Below, one piece after another: positions 36,870-47,433 of a stretch of DNA of 64,000 bases; the first letter of the stretch is position 1; every line of letters starts with the position of its first letter. Made by a program: the position numbers and the translations under genes. The notes under the pieces are model-generated. The model saw only the letters and a list, made by a program, of their open reading frames with translations, made no database searches and was not told the origin of the DNA. The DNA is from Heligmosomoides polygyrus polygyrus (taxonomy: Eukaryota > Nematoda > Chromadorea > Rhabditida > Heligmosomidae): positions 70,466,643-70,530,642 of the forward strand of contig OX377202.1 in assembly GCA_947396885.1 (NCBI GenBank), read 5' to 3'.

Positions 36870-37385
36870 CCATGCCATCTACCGCAGGTGCCCTCTTTCC
36901 TCCCCTCCGAGATCCGACACGCGATTTCGCTGGTGAAGAATCGTATAGCACCCGGTCCCGACATAATCAGACCTGACCACCTCGAAAGTCTTCCGCTAGT
37001 GCTTATCAACACCCTCGTGCAACTCTTCACACGCTACCTGTCGGAGTGCGGCGTTATATCTCCTGTACTAACGCACGCCTTATAGACACGGGCTCTACCA
37101 GGGCAGGATGAACACGCGATGAGCCTCACGCAGTGAGTCATGGTCAGGACGATGCTCGGAGCGACACGATTCCCACAAGAGGGAGAGGATTCTGGAGTTC
37201 GAAGCTACGCAGACGTTTGAGGATCGGCCAACAGTTGGCAAGACTTCATGAAAGTGTTGAACAAACGATATTACGCTGATCTTGCCGCTCCAGCGCGGAG
37301 CGCGAATCCGTTGGAGCAATCTGGCACACGCCATAGACGAATGGAGACTGGCGCCCGATCGAGTAACGACCAACGCGATAGAATG
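36870..37385 (+). pseudogene. RTE retrotransposon copy lacking the reverse transcriptase core
   Basis: CGAGATCCGACACGCGATTT begins a stretch matching the first RTE copy from about 820 to 1030 (LPSEIRHAIS, HLESLPL, LFTRYLSEC). It then jumps from the position equal to about 1035 directly to about 1835 (CCTGTACTAACG), so the whole catalytic core is absent. The C-terminal part continues (GCAGGATGAACACGCGATGA) with further small losses and ends near CGACCAACGCGATAGAATG. Several frames are needed to follow it. A dead copy. Confidence 0.85.
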
Positions 37386-39783
37386 CCTAAACCAGATAGC
37401 CTATCGTGGGTAACCAGCCATTAGTTAGGGCCGCTGAAGTGGCTACCAGGTATTCTGGGCTAAGAGCACACATACAGCCTATTCAAAAGATCCTTAAAAG
37501 ATTGTGTGATTCTTAGTAAATGTGAAGCAGTTGAAGGGATCAAGCAATTCTGCATTTAGAGAGTTGGTTTATGTTAGTTTTTTATGCAGCTGTTTTTGAA
37601 AATGCTTCATAGAACGTGAACGATTGGTCAACCAGGCTAGTATGGTTTAACGGAGGTTCACACAATTTTTTTTGTTTGTTTGCATGCTTTGCTTTCATTT
37701 TATTTTTAACATGTCGAACTTCCGAGGTACCGCAGTACTCGATAGTGGGCGGTAGAGTAAATTATTTTGCTACACTCATGTGCCGAATTCGGCTAATAAG
37801 AGAAACCGCTGCAGAGTATTATATGTATGAGCGAAAATTTCTAAAAACTCATTTTTTATTTTCTGATGTTTTCTAAAACTAAAATTATCAAAATGTGCCT
37901 TTAGGAATCGAGCTCTAGGTTTACCACAGAAAAAATGGTGGAAGTATGAAGGAGTACATCGCGTCTTTTTCACATCGAAAACTATATGCCCTTCTGCACC
38001 CATAATGCACATAAATTTGTCGCTAGTGTTTTCACTTTTGAAAATGTGGACGAGAAAATGGGTAGACTCCGCTCTATACCTGCACCAAAAAATGCAAACG
38101 ATTGGCATGTGGCGCAAACTTATAGCTTGCTTAAAGTAAACCAAAGCCTTGCTGGCCTTTCTGCGAAAAAAGCAGCAGTTTTTCGCAAGAGCGGGACAAA
38201 AAATACTAGTCGCAATATGCTTGCAAGACAACGTCCAAACGCATTCAAGGAGAAGGTGACAAACGAGGCCAAATAATGGCGGAAGCGGTGCGATACTGCG
38301 AACCTTTGGCCTTTTCCAGGAAACGACCAGCATCGGCCAGCTGAACGAGCCTAGAGCGATGCTTACACGAAACACGAATCCGGGGCATTGTCAAGGGAAT
38401 TGCGACGGAAAACACCAAACGTGGATGAGGTGCTCTGGACGCATTCTGCTAAGCATGTCATGATTGCGGCAGGCAGAGCGAGCGGAGGAGCTACGGTGGT
38501 GGACGACCAAGAAGTGCACGGCTTTAATCGAGGCACTTCCGTCGCGTGATTCGGTGGCCACCGGTCGAACACACTCAGAGGGCACATTAATGGTCGGTAA
38601 AAGGGCGCCTCTTAAGGGAGGCCATGAAAGATTGGCGAAGAACGTCATCACTCCCAGGAAGACGCACATCATGTAGCAGCCGCCCCTGGATGCACCTCCC
38701 AATGCTCTTCTCATGTGCAGTTTAACGGCCGTAGAAGCAGCTCATTCCGCAGTGTATATTCCTCTCGTCATTTCAAATCATATCTTCATAAACAGCATAC
38801 TTTCACACAGTGAAAATGATTTTTTCAAGGAACAATCCGAGGAAAGGCTGGAAGTAGTCGAAAATTTGCGGCAACAATGTTATGCTCACGGACTTGAGTG
38901 CTTCGACGGAGTTTCGAACATACAATGACTACTACCCGTTACCCAATCCAAAGCATTAAGAAGCTCAATAAGCTACTGGTATAGCTGTTCAGAATAACGG
39001 AATAGCCTAAGGACACTCTTCCCGATCGGTGGAGTACGAAAGTTGCTTGAATGCACGCGTCGTTCAGAAAATATGTAAACCCCTGGAAGGGAAACCAGTA
39101 GGCTAAAAGGATGAATAAGTGCCAGCCAAAAGTTTCTGTTAACAAAATAATGAGGGACAGGTGACCAATTGATGAAAATGCATTCATCGGCCTACAGACC
39201 TAGCTTTGGAAGCTATTGAAATTTGACGTCTCTGAATGTTTATCAATATGCTCATATGGTTACCAGCCGTCAGCTTCAGCAACCTCGATTATCCCAGCGC
39301 TGAAGTTTTCGACCGTTTGAACGTCATCTACGGAAAATCGATAATTCAATCAATATCGATTGACGGCGATCAATACTTCAAAAACGAGCTTCAAATCGTG
39401 TTCACCGGCCTCTACCCCAGGGCTGAAATTTCGCGCCGATGTTGGTCGTCATCAATCGTCGAGTATCCCCAATACGGCCTTCCCGCACTCCAGTGCATAT
39501 GGATGTATGGTTAGATACAGAGCGCTCGAGATGTAAGTGTTCGCATGAAATATCAAAAAATTCCCGAGGTGGCCTGTGAATACTCACTGAGCGGGCAAAC
39601 AAAATCAAGAAAATGGATCTAAATAAAATTAAAAGCTGCAGTTTGTTTCGCCACAGGCTTAATGTGAATTATTTTTCATAGATTCCCTTCCCCCAAAGAC
39701 CCTTTAGAGAAGTCGGGAAGACACTAAATATGAACATATGACATGTTGTTAGACGTCCAATCACACCAAGCACTTGTTTCAGT
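37386..39783. other. No recognised gene; one 199-codon minus-strand ORF
   Basis: The longest unexplained ORF outside repeats is 37776-38375 on the minus strand. It is cysteine- and phenylalanine-rich, shows no family motif, and a 96-codon ORF runs opposite it. A short stem (TGCGAAAAA/TTTTTCGCA) lies near 38161-38190. An ORF of 92 codons at 39236-39514 is likewise unrecognised. Confidence 0.35.
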
Positions 39784-40080
39784 AAGGGATAAAGGATGAA
39801 AGATAAAGAACGACGCTAGGCAGTTGCTACATACTTGGCGTGCACCACGCACTCCACATGTTCGGGTTATCGTGGAAGCAGTTTGAATCCGTATTTGGTC
39901 CATACAATGGATTTCGGTAGCCACGGGACAAGTCTGGGTTTTATCCTTCCTGGACAAGTCTGGTAACAGTTCATCGACTCTGGAGGGATGAAAGCCTTGC
40001 CTGACCTGGATGGAAACTGCTAAAACCATCGGTGCATTCGAGGTACGTGCGACGTCCTCCGCCTGCGCTACACGCGTCCT
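39784..40080 (-). mobile_element. tRNA-derived SINE, full length
   Basis: Complete in reverse complement: tail AAGGGATAAAGGATGAAAGA, body with GTGCACCACGCACTCCAC, CTGGAGGGATGAAAGCCTTG, and a head ending GCCTGCGCTACACGCGTCC, which includes the A box. Flanks TTGTTTCAG (39774-39782) and CTGTTCCAG (40079-40087) look like a target-site duplication with two mismatches, overlapping the element end slightly. Length about 297 bases, as for the copy at 51944. Confidence 0.88.
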
Positions 40081-40087
40081 GTTCCAG

Positions 40088-41092
40088 TCCTCATTAAAAA
40101 AGAGCTCAATCTATCATACAAAATGTATTTATTTATTTTGTGCACGGAAATACATGCAGCAAAACAAACAGCTAGTAAGAGAAGACAACCTAGCAAAGGC
40201 AAGAATAAGTATGAAAACAACAACAACACAATGATAGAATAGAAATGGTGAAGTTATACTCAATCGTCGTGTTCGGCCGAAGAACAGAAAACGATAAATT
40301 TCTAACAATGAGACAAGCCCTGAAGATACCGGTCACCAAGTATTTTGTACTCAAACAGTGAGTTTGGCAATGTGTGCTTTCTTGACAACTTCGAAAATTC
40401 CGTGCCAGTTCTACAAGTGAATAATGCCGATCTTATATTTCTTTTTGGCCTAGGAAAATGGATTTTATACTGCCTACCCCTTGTGCTAGGAGAAAAGAAT
40501 GATTAGAATTCCTACACGGGTGTAGAAAATTATTTATTTATTTATTTATTTATTCAATACACCGAAGGTGTGCCCAAACATTAATATTAAAAGAATCAAT
40601 CGTAAGTGCAAGAATTGACGCAGCTTCGTCAGAAAATCAAACCAAAACAAAAATTACAGACGCAAAGAACATAGAAACACTAATAGACTAAGTAATTCAG
40701 CACACCACAAACCCATCGCAAGCTCATTGCAAGTATTAGGTACCCATTAAAGAGTACCGGAAAGATGTTTCCCGTAAGTTATAATGCCTAGAACTAGCCG
40801 CTGGTTAACTGCATGTAAGTGGGGTCAGCGACATCGCATCTCGATCCAATCATGTACAACCACGTCCACAACACACAGGTTGTCTCGCAGCAGTTCCACA
40901 GCAGGGGTTATCCAGCGCAACTGACAATGTCATTCGAACGCGGGCACATGGTGGCATCTCATTAAACGAAATACGAAATGATGATAGTGCAAAGATATAG
41001 AAACCCATACAACTCTAATGATGGGAGTAATTATGACGATAATAATGCCCGAACTTAAATTTCACAGCTAGTTTACCCCGATGTACCAGTTT
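40088..41092. other. No recognised gene; (ATTT)n at 40530
   Basis: AT-rich. Contains the simple repeat listed separately and sequence near 40560 (ACACCGAAGGTGTGCCC) that may be the 3' end of an unidentified minus-strand retroelement whose tail is that repeat. Confidence 0.4.
40530..40554. repeat. (ATTT)n microsatellite
   Basis: About six TATT units. On the minus strand this reads (AATA)n after GTGTATTGAAT, a configuration common at LINE or Penelope-like 3' tails. Confidence 0.85.
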
Positions 41093-41556
41093 GGGGGGGG
41101 GGATACTATAGGCCTAAACAGAATGCGGTCTCCATCCCAAGGTTTCTCGTCTTCAATTTCGTTTTTGGGTAAAGCAATGAGATGCCAGAAGAGATCCGAA
41201 GCACTAGTCGGCCATTTTGTCGTGTAGGCAACCTGTTAACGGGTAGATGGGATGAAGTAAAGACGGAGGGTCTGTTCCACTGCCTCATACAGGGGTGCAG
41301 GCGAGCGGGATGGCCGGGATGAATGCAGCGGAGCGGATCCCCGGAGGTGCTGTTCGCGGCGAGCGGGACACAGTCGACCGAGGTACAGTTGCAGTAGAGC
41401 TCGTTCGCCGAGCAGTGAAGTGGCGGCACTCGAGCGCGCCGCGTCCGGAGCGAAAAGCGCCGCCCGGCTCGCTCCCGGCGAACACGCGACAACCGACGGA
41501 GGACCACGTCCGCCTTGACACCGCGCCGGCGAAGGGCCTATAAGCCCCCCCCCCCC
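41093..41556. repeat. Element bounded by a G-run and C-run with TATAGGCC inverted ends
   Basis: The left end is ten G followed by ATACTATAGGCC (41093-41114). The right end, read inverted, is twelve G followed by CTTATAGGCCC (41556-41534). The interior is GC-rich (about 41280-41540), unlike the flanks. No transposase is seen. No clean target duplication was found. The inner word CTATAGGCC also forms the outer end of the element at 17659. Confidence 0.5.
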
Positions 41557-41634
41557 TAGTCTTGCCCCTTGGTCAGTGCGCTTCCAGCTGCTAGACTTCT
41601 TCGTGACGTTTGAGGGTCAAACTATTCAGTACAT

Positions 41635-41757
41635 TTTGAGATGCGCCAGACATTCTCCTTCATCGACATATCATGCAGGCGACTTGAATGCCCATGTGGC
41701 CTGCACTGACTTGCGGGGCCAACCGATGGACGAGCGAACACTCAGCCGACTACACTG
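41635..41757 (-). mobile_element. tRNA-derived SINE, 3' half
   Basis: GAGATGCGCCAGACATTCTC, CGACATATCATGCAGGCGAC and ACTTGCGGGGCCAACCGATG correspond to the 3' body and the CATCGGCTGGCC block in reverse complement. The head is lost. Confidence 0.7.
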
Positions 41758-42349
41758 CCGCAGCTGCGAATTTCGACTCGCAGAAGCCTAGCAGATTGAG
41801 TGGAGAGCAGCATGGAAGAAGCCCTGGAGGAAAAAGAACCGGAAACAACCAATCAATCGAAGCAAGGAAATAAGCTATGCAAATAGGCCTCTACCACCAT
41901 TAGCACGGCATGATGGTTGCGACATTGAAGTATGAGAAAACGGATAACATCCGCCAAGACATAAGGGTATCCCAAAGACCACTCCACTTCAGTCACGGCC
42001 AAACGCTACACTCACTTTATCTGGCCGCTAACCCTATTCGGTGGATCCCTAGTTTCTGTATGAGGAAACCGCTGCGTAACATGTACCCTGGTGTAGAAGG
42101 TGTGCAACACTGTCGTATTTAGCCCTGAATATTGGTTTGAAGGCTTTCTCTACTTTCATTTTTCTGGCCTCCAACCATCGCGCTGGTCCTAGCATGGCCA
42201 TTTTCATTTTTTCCAATTTTTGTATTACCTTTCTTTTTTTATTCCCTAGGTTTTCTTGCAACACTTCGAGGCATTGTATTGAATTGTATTGTATAAAATA
42301 AAATAAACCCTGAAACACCATACTATTTAGTTATACTATATAATTATCC
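41758..42349. other. No recognised gene; possible retroelement 3' end near 42300
   Basis: 42240-42306 ends in TGTATTGTATAAAATAAAATAAA, resembling the A-rich tail of a plus-strand LINE whose body cannot be recognised. Confidence 0.35.
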
Positions 42350-43310
42350 GCCAAGCGATGAGTCATAATTTAGTCATAAAGTCGGGGGAAAATAGAGGCG
42401 AAATTAAGAAGCGAAAAAATAACGAAAAATACCCAGACGTCTTCTACGTGCATGAGAACTTCAGGCCTGGGATAGTTGAGGTTGCTGAACACGAATCCGA
42501 AGTTCGTTTTGTAAGTATCGATCGCCATCTATCGATATTGATCAAATTATCGATTTTTTTGTGGATGTCATTCAGGGGTCCGAAACTTGACCGCTGGGTT
42601 TAATCGAGGTTGCTGAACATGAACCTGAAGTTAAGCTAAAACAAATCCATATCGATCGGTACTATCGATCTCCTTTCAGATTCAGCCGATCAGGGTGGGT
42701 GTTAAGTGATTGCGATCATTCACGACAGCGTGCTGTTCACACCACGCCAACAGGTTGCACAACGTGCCTAGGGATTCAGAAGACGTGCCGAACACGTCCT
42801 CCGATAAGGGGAGACCATTGAGGGAAATCAGTACCAGTAATGGAGGACCAGGTCCAATAGTGCTGGACCAGGACCAGTAGTGGGGGATGAGTTCCAATAA
42901 GGGGGAGGGGGAGGGGAGACAAGTGGTGAGGACACAGCTGTAGCGGTTTCGCGTGGGAAAATTCCTGTTGAACATAGCAATGGAAGCGGTGGGAATCCTC
43001 GATTCTGACAAGAAGGCTTTTCGCCCTGTTTGACCAGAATCGATCAGATACTCGGTATCTATGGAAAATGTCGATTTTTACCTGAGGTTGCTTGTTTGAG
43101 GACGAGGAGTGAATGTGCCTACATTCGCACGACACTAGAGTGAAGTGGGGGACCGTGCTAAGGGGAATCAGGAAGGTTGTGGGAGGACCTAGGGAATGGA
43201 GGCACTGATTAACACAAGAGTCGACATCACTGAACCGCCTGGAGAGGATGCCGACGTTGAACATATCGATGGTGAGAGGGATCTGGATGGCTTCACAACG
43301 TGAAACTACT
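42350..43310. repeat. Composite dispersed repeat with minisatellite A and B remnants, copy 2
   Basis: The left part (42385-42600) contains CCCAGACGTCTTCTACGTGC, then GAGGTTGCTGAACACGAATC and an ATCGAT-rich segment (42518-42560). Partial second copies of these blocks follow at 42605-42675. A few minisatellite A-like units (CAGAAGACGTGCCGAACACG near 42778) and B-like units (AGTACCAGTAATGGAGGACC near 42830) come next. The same order occurs at 52490-53200, and the A-to-B order also at 12655-13930. No transposase or clear termini are visible. Confidence 0.7.
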
Positions 43311-43599
43311 CACTTGATTTTATGAAGGTACGTCAAAGTTGGAAAGTGAGAGTTTTTCAAAAATGCCTTTTGCACTGCTAGTGAGGGAGAAAGCTGTACA
43401 AGTAGAGCAGCTAGCTTGATGTGATTGTCCTTAGCTTCGTGATCCCACAACATCGCGCGAGGCGCGCAAGTGCGAGGCACGCCGATTGGCGTGACGGAGC
43501 ATTTGCTTTCAATAAATTGTCAATAACTGCATAACTAAACCTCGGAAAACAATCGATTTTAACGATGAGTCAGCGTTTTCTCCTTTCCAAACAGCTATG
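43311..43599. other. No gene seen
   Basis: Short spacer between the composite repeat and the next SINE fragment; nothing recognised. Confidence 0.45.
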
Positions 43600-43730
43600 C
43601 AAATTCATCAACCCCTGTGAGATGGAAGGCTGGGTGCCGGGTTGGATTGACCTGGACCCGAACCATGAAACTGGAATCGGGGTGCCTGCGGCCGCCCAAC
43701 TTCTCATTCGACTGCGCTGCAAGCGTAGTA
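43600..43730 (-). mobile_element. tRNA-derived SINE, 5' third
   Basis: GAGATGGAAGGCTGGGTGCC, GACCTGGACCCGAACCATGA (B-box side) and GACTGCGCTGCAAGC (A-box side) match the SINE head and early body in reverse complement. The 3' body is absent. Confidence 0.68.
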
Positions 43731-43984
43731 TCTTTACTCGAGAATCTGATATGTTTGCCCTTTGTGATGGAATTGAGGCTCAGTCACATAGTGAACAGCA
43801 GAGGAGCGTTCTCATTGGTTTTCACTCTCGCACTTTACTCACGTAGACTTTCGCCATCAAGAAGAATTACCCAACCGTCCTAAGTATCCCGGGACACAAA
43901 TGAATTAAGCTGTATTGTCCTAACCAAAATAGTGAAAATTATTATAAAAGGATTAACGAATAACGAACGTCTGACAAAGTATCA

Positions 43985-44168
43985 AATAGTATGTGGGATG
44001 CGCCAGGCATTCTGCCATTTCGAGATGTCGTGGAATCAAATTAAACGCGTATTTGAACTTTGTACATAATGACGTAATCCGATCGTATGGAAGGCTTAGT
44101 TGGTCTGGCTGGAACGACGAACTATTCCGAGCGGCGTGCAGCCGACGCCTCCTTCGACTAGGTTACCC
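43985..44168 (-). mobile_element. tRNA-derived SINE, internally deleted
   Basis: GTGGGATGCGCCAGGCATTC and GAGATGTCGTGGAAT form the 3' body; after a deletion, GTATGGAAGGCTTAGTTGGT and GACGCCTCCTTCGACTAGGT form the head. It ends only about 13 bases before the mariner's TA flank, so the mariner landed at or beside this SINE. Confidence 0.7.
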
Positions 44169-44334
44169 CGAAATATGTGTTAAGTTGCTGCAAAAGAAGT
44201 TGCCGTTGGGGGGTGTGTGTTGAAATCGACAGTTGTTTCTCATGGGGAATCAACTTTCCAAAGCACTTGCGTGGATCACTTTGCAGGTTTTTCTCCCCTT
44301 TAAAGTTGCGTTTCGCATTTTGGCTTATCTTCAT

Positions 44335-44945
44335 TCCCGATGTCGTTATATAGCAATTATGCTCGACGAGTTCAAGCTCAATATTCTGCAGCTGAGGCAG
44401 CTCGTAATATTGCGAACATATTCGACATGGAATTGCCTTTTGAACGTGCAGCGAAGTGTTGGTTCGAAAAGTTTCTTCTGGTAATCTTAACCACGAGTAC
44501 AAGTCTGTTCCTGGTCAGACCCAAGATGATCAAGTTTTAAGTGCAGCGACTGAGTCAAAGCAGGGCACAACTATTCGAAAGGTCGCAGCGGATACTATAT
44601 AAGTGTCCACTCTGCTACAGTATCAAGGCTAGCCTCCATCGACATTGCGAAGAAGAAGCAGAAGTGGATACCCCATGACTTGACTGACGAGCAGCGCCTG
44701 ATTCGCTTCAACACTTTTTGAAACGTTCTTGTTCGCCTAAACAAAACGATCCGCTTAACAACCGTAGATAAAAATGGGTCTGTCTTGCATGCTAACAGAA
44801 GTCGAGGGCATGCTTGGGTGGACAAATCTTCCCCACCATAAGACTTTCCTAAGCCTGATTTCAACCCTAAAAAGGCTGTATTAGCTGTTTGGTGGTGCCG
44901 GAAGGATTTGATCCACTACAGCATCTTGCAACCCGGTAAAACAGC
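44335..44945 (+). pseudogene. Mariner transposase, N-terminal and first catalytic part (broken)
   Basis: The N-terminal helix-turn-helix part is split over frames: DEFKLNILQL, then AEAARNIANIFDMELPFERA and CWFEKF. The linker WIPHDLTDEQR matches the family's WVPHEL. TTVDKNGSVLHANR sits where the first catalytic Asp block lies (usually CDEKW), and KPDFNPKKAVLAVWW and LIHYSILQPGKT follow as expected. Stop codons near 44598, 44720 and 44840 and frame changes kill the gene. The frame is interrupted after PGKT by the inserted Penelope-like copies. Confidence 0.85.
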
Positions 44946-44999
44946 CACACAGAAACAGTCTCCGTGTTCTCTTATCTTGAATCTTCGGCACCGTTATCA

Positions 45000-45930
45000 G
45001 CCGTGATGTTTCTACTTCTGTGCCAGCGAGGTTGGTAGGGGGAAAAGTTTATTCTAGACGGTTTCATTGTCTTCACAGGCCTAAAGATGGCTTGACGTTT
45101 TTAATTTGTAGGTTACACCAAACGCCCCCTCCCCCCCCCCCCCCGCGCTGCCATTTTTGACCAGAAGTAAGGAACGACGCGAAACTTAAGAAATGCTGAA
45201 GATGATCTCCTCACACGGCCCTCCACCACTGAGTGTAGCAGTCGCTGCAACTTGTTGTTAGCAGGCCAGTAGCGAATTAAGGCTCACTAGGACTCCATCT
45301 CACTCCTGGTCGTTGAGCTCGCGAAGCAGTGCAAATGGGAGCACACCGTTGGTGATAGACAGACACTCAATTCTCTTGTCCATATTAGATTTTCTGGTAG
45401 AAATGCAAAGCGCTTCGAGCTCTTTGCGCGAAGAAATCTTGGTCTCGAACGCCAAAATGTTGCACTCGATATCAAAGTCATTACCGTTGTGAACTTCAGT
45501 TCTGTGCTTGCGGAGTTGTGTTAAAAGGTTACCACGTCGTCTCCCAGCCAGGTGTTTTCTGATGCCTATCCCCAGCGGTCTGCTGGTCTCAACAATATAT
45601 GTGCTACCACACTCACTACACCGAATCTGATAAATTACTCCACTTTTTGAGCAGTCGCCAGTTCTAGTGTGTGGGAAGATAACAAAATTATCTGATATGC
45701 ACTGCTTGTCGTGAAGTCTACAAATTGCTTTCGTACAGGTTGCTTTCTGGTCTTGCTTGAGGGAGTATTGACTGGATTAACATCATCTGGCAACTGTGCA
45801 CGGGTAATACAACTTTGAACTACTGCAGTAAGCTTGATAGAAATAAACGGAAGGCATAGCGGAACTCTGTTTTGACGTGAGAGCTCGGTCCTCAGCAAGT
45901 CTTCTATGACGTGAAACTGGCATTGCATCA
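45000..45930 (-). pseudogene. Penelope-like element 3' part with GIY-YIG endonuclease, left (minus) copy
   Basis: Read on the minus strand, a frame gives LSRQNRVPLCLPF, then the GIY-YIG nuclease region: GVIYQIRCSECGSTYIVETS (YIG changed to YIV), RPLGIGIRKHLAGRRRGNLL and DFDIECNILAFETK, ending LRELNDQE with a stop at 45300-45302. Cys-Cys-His residues between the GIY and later parts fit the zinc-binding insert of Penelope-like nucleases. The reverse transcriptase normally upstream is absent, so the copy is 5'-truncated. The C-run at about 45127-45143 lies in its 3' untranslated region. Retrotransposons of this class combine telomerase-like RT with this nuclease. Confidence 0.82.
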
Positions 45931-46121
45931 CTATTTTCTGCAGCTATCGTAGAAGTTAATCGTAGAGATTCCACCCTTAGCACTTCATTTGTGCATACAC
46001 CCGCCGCAGTCCTGAACATGTTTTTAACAACAGCTCGTTTCACTGCAGACGGGTGCGCAGAAGAAGCATGCAGCAGAATCTTTTCACAGCTTCTTTGGCG
46101 GAACTATTTCACGATGAATGG
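45931..46121. other. Centre of the head-to-head Penelope-like pair
   Basis: Short segment between the inverted arms. ORFs read outward in both directions through it (45783-46043 minus, 45991-46545 plus) but the two strands are not clearly homologous here. It may hold extra 5' sequence of one copy. Confidence 0.5.
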
Positions 46122-47036
46122 TTATGCAGCGCCAGCTTCACGCCACAGAAGACCTGCTGAGCACTTTAGAAGACCTACTGAGGACCGAGACCTCTCACGT
46201 CAAAACAGAGTTCCGCCATGCCTTCCGGTTATTTTTGATGAACTTACCGCAGTAATTCAAAATTGTATTACCTGTGCACAGTTGCAAGATGATGTTATTC
46301 TAGTCAATATTCCTTCACATAACATCAAAAAGCAACTTGTACGCAATAGACTTTACGACAGGCAGTGCATATCAGAGAATTGTGTCATTTGCCCACGCAC
46401 TAGAACTGGCGATTGCTCAAAAAGTGGAGTAATTTATCAGATTCGGTGTAGTAGTGTGGCAGCACATATATTGTTGAGACCAGCAGACCGCTGGAGATAC
46501 GCAGCAGAAAACACCTGGCTGGGAAACGACGTGGTAACCTTTTAACACCTATCGGCGAGCAAAAAACTGATGTCCACAACGGTAATGACTTTGATGTCGA
46601 GTGCAAGATTTCGGCGTTCGCGCAAAGCGCTCGAAGCGTATGAACTAGTAGTAGTATAAACAACAGAAATGAAATGAGAAATGAGTGTCTGTCTATCAGC
46701 AACGATCTGCTCCCGTTTGCACCGCTCTGTGAGCTCAACGACCAGGAGTGAGATGGGGTCCTAAAGAGTGTCATTCGCTACTGGTCTGCTAACAACGAGT
46801 TGCATCGACTGCTACACTCAGTGGTGGAAGGCCGTATGAGTTTATCTTCAGCATTTCTTGAGTTTCGCGCCATTCTTGACTTTAAGTCAAAAGTGGCAGC
46901 GTGGGGGGGGGGGGGGAGGAGGCGTTTGGTCGGACCATCTACATAAAAACTAAAAACTTCATGCCGTCTTTAGACCTATGAAGACGACGAAACGGTCGAA
47001 ACGACAGGCCTAGAATAAAGGAACAGAAGTAGAAAA
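46122..47036 (+). pseudogene. Penelope-like element 3' part with GIY-YIG endonuclease, right (plus) copy
   Basis: The mirror of the left copy: SRQNRVPPCLPV, ENCVICPRTRTGDCSKSG, then GVIYQIRCS, after which a small deletion shifts the frame; the following DNA still corresponds to the YIVETSRPL region, and DFDVECKISAF and PFAPLCELNDQE follow, with a stop at 46749-46751. A poly-G run (about 46904-46917) matches the left copy's C-run. The 3' ends agree as well: GACCTATGAAGACGACGAAA and ACAGAAGTAGAAA have counterparts on the minus strand near 45003-45090. Arms are roughly 900 bases each and visibly diverged. No RT domain. Confidence 0.82.
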
Positions 47037-47345
47037 GTCACAGCAATGTCCTACTGCTGTGATTCAGAAATGATGTTTGAAAAGTTGCGATATAGTCAGC
47101 AGTGGTGAACAAAGGGAGCACAGTTAGGTATCGAAGTTCTCTCTCACCCTCCTTATTCTCGAGACCTCCCCCAAACTGATTATCACCTTTTCCGAGCTCT
47201 CGATGCAAAACTGCGACAGCGGCAGTTTCATAATCTGGCACACCTGGGAACCGCCCTCGGAGAGTTCTTCAATTGTTGTGATCTAGATTTTAGAGGAATA
47301 TGCGCGACAAAGAAACGTTGAGAAAGCTGTGGTGAATCGAATGGT
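47036..47345 (+). pseudogene. Mariner transposase, C-terminal part
   Basis: After the inserted elements the frame VTAMSYCCDSEMMFEKLR resumes the transposase. QLGIEVLSHPPYSRDLPQT, then DYHLFRALDAKL, carries the third catalytic Asp context (usually PPYSPDLAPTDYHLF), and ALGEFF follows. The HDNARPH block with the second catalytic Asp is missing between about 47100 and 47130. The remaining DNA runs to the right inverted repeat at 47409. Confidence 0.86.
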
Positions 47346-47433
47346 TTTTATGATGATTGATGTTGTGAACAGGCCTAGATATGACATTTTGAACTGCGTC
47401 GTCCGTTTCGGCAATTACTTTTGAATCAACCTA

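Larger units (their letters stand above)
44181..47433 (+). mobile_element. Mariner-family DNA transposon with both TIRs, split by a nested insertion
   Basis: TA dinucleotides (44181-44182 and 47432-47433) flank imperfect 23-bp terminal inverted repeats at 44183-44205 (AGTTGCTGCAAAAGAAGTTG...) and 47409-47431, identical at 18 of 23 positions. TA duplication is the mariner hallmark. Transposase sequence lies in two blocks, 44335-44945 and about 47036-47345. Removing the inserted 2.1 kb leaves about 1.2 kb, the normal mariner size. Hookworm mariners (for example bandit) are known from memory; the exact family is not established here. Confidence 0.88.

Noticed and set aside
37776..38375. 199-codon minus-strand ORF
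   Set aside because: No recognisable domain, odd composition, an opposing ORF on the plus strand, and a length possible by chance in 64 kb; kept only as a note in the region entry.
46980..47040. Hammerhead ribozyme at the Penelope-like 3' end
   Set aside because: GAAAC and a TGAAGA-like word are present, but the full CTGATGA core and three stems could not be built. A covariance-model search would settle it.
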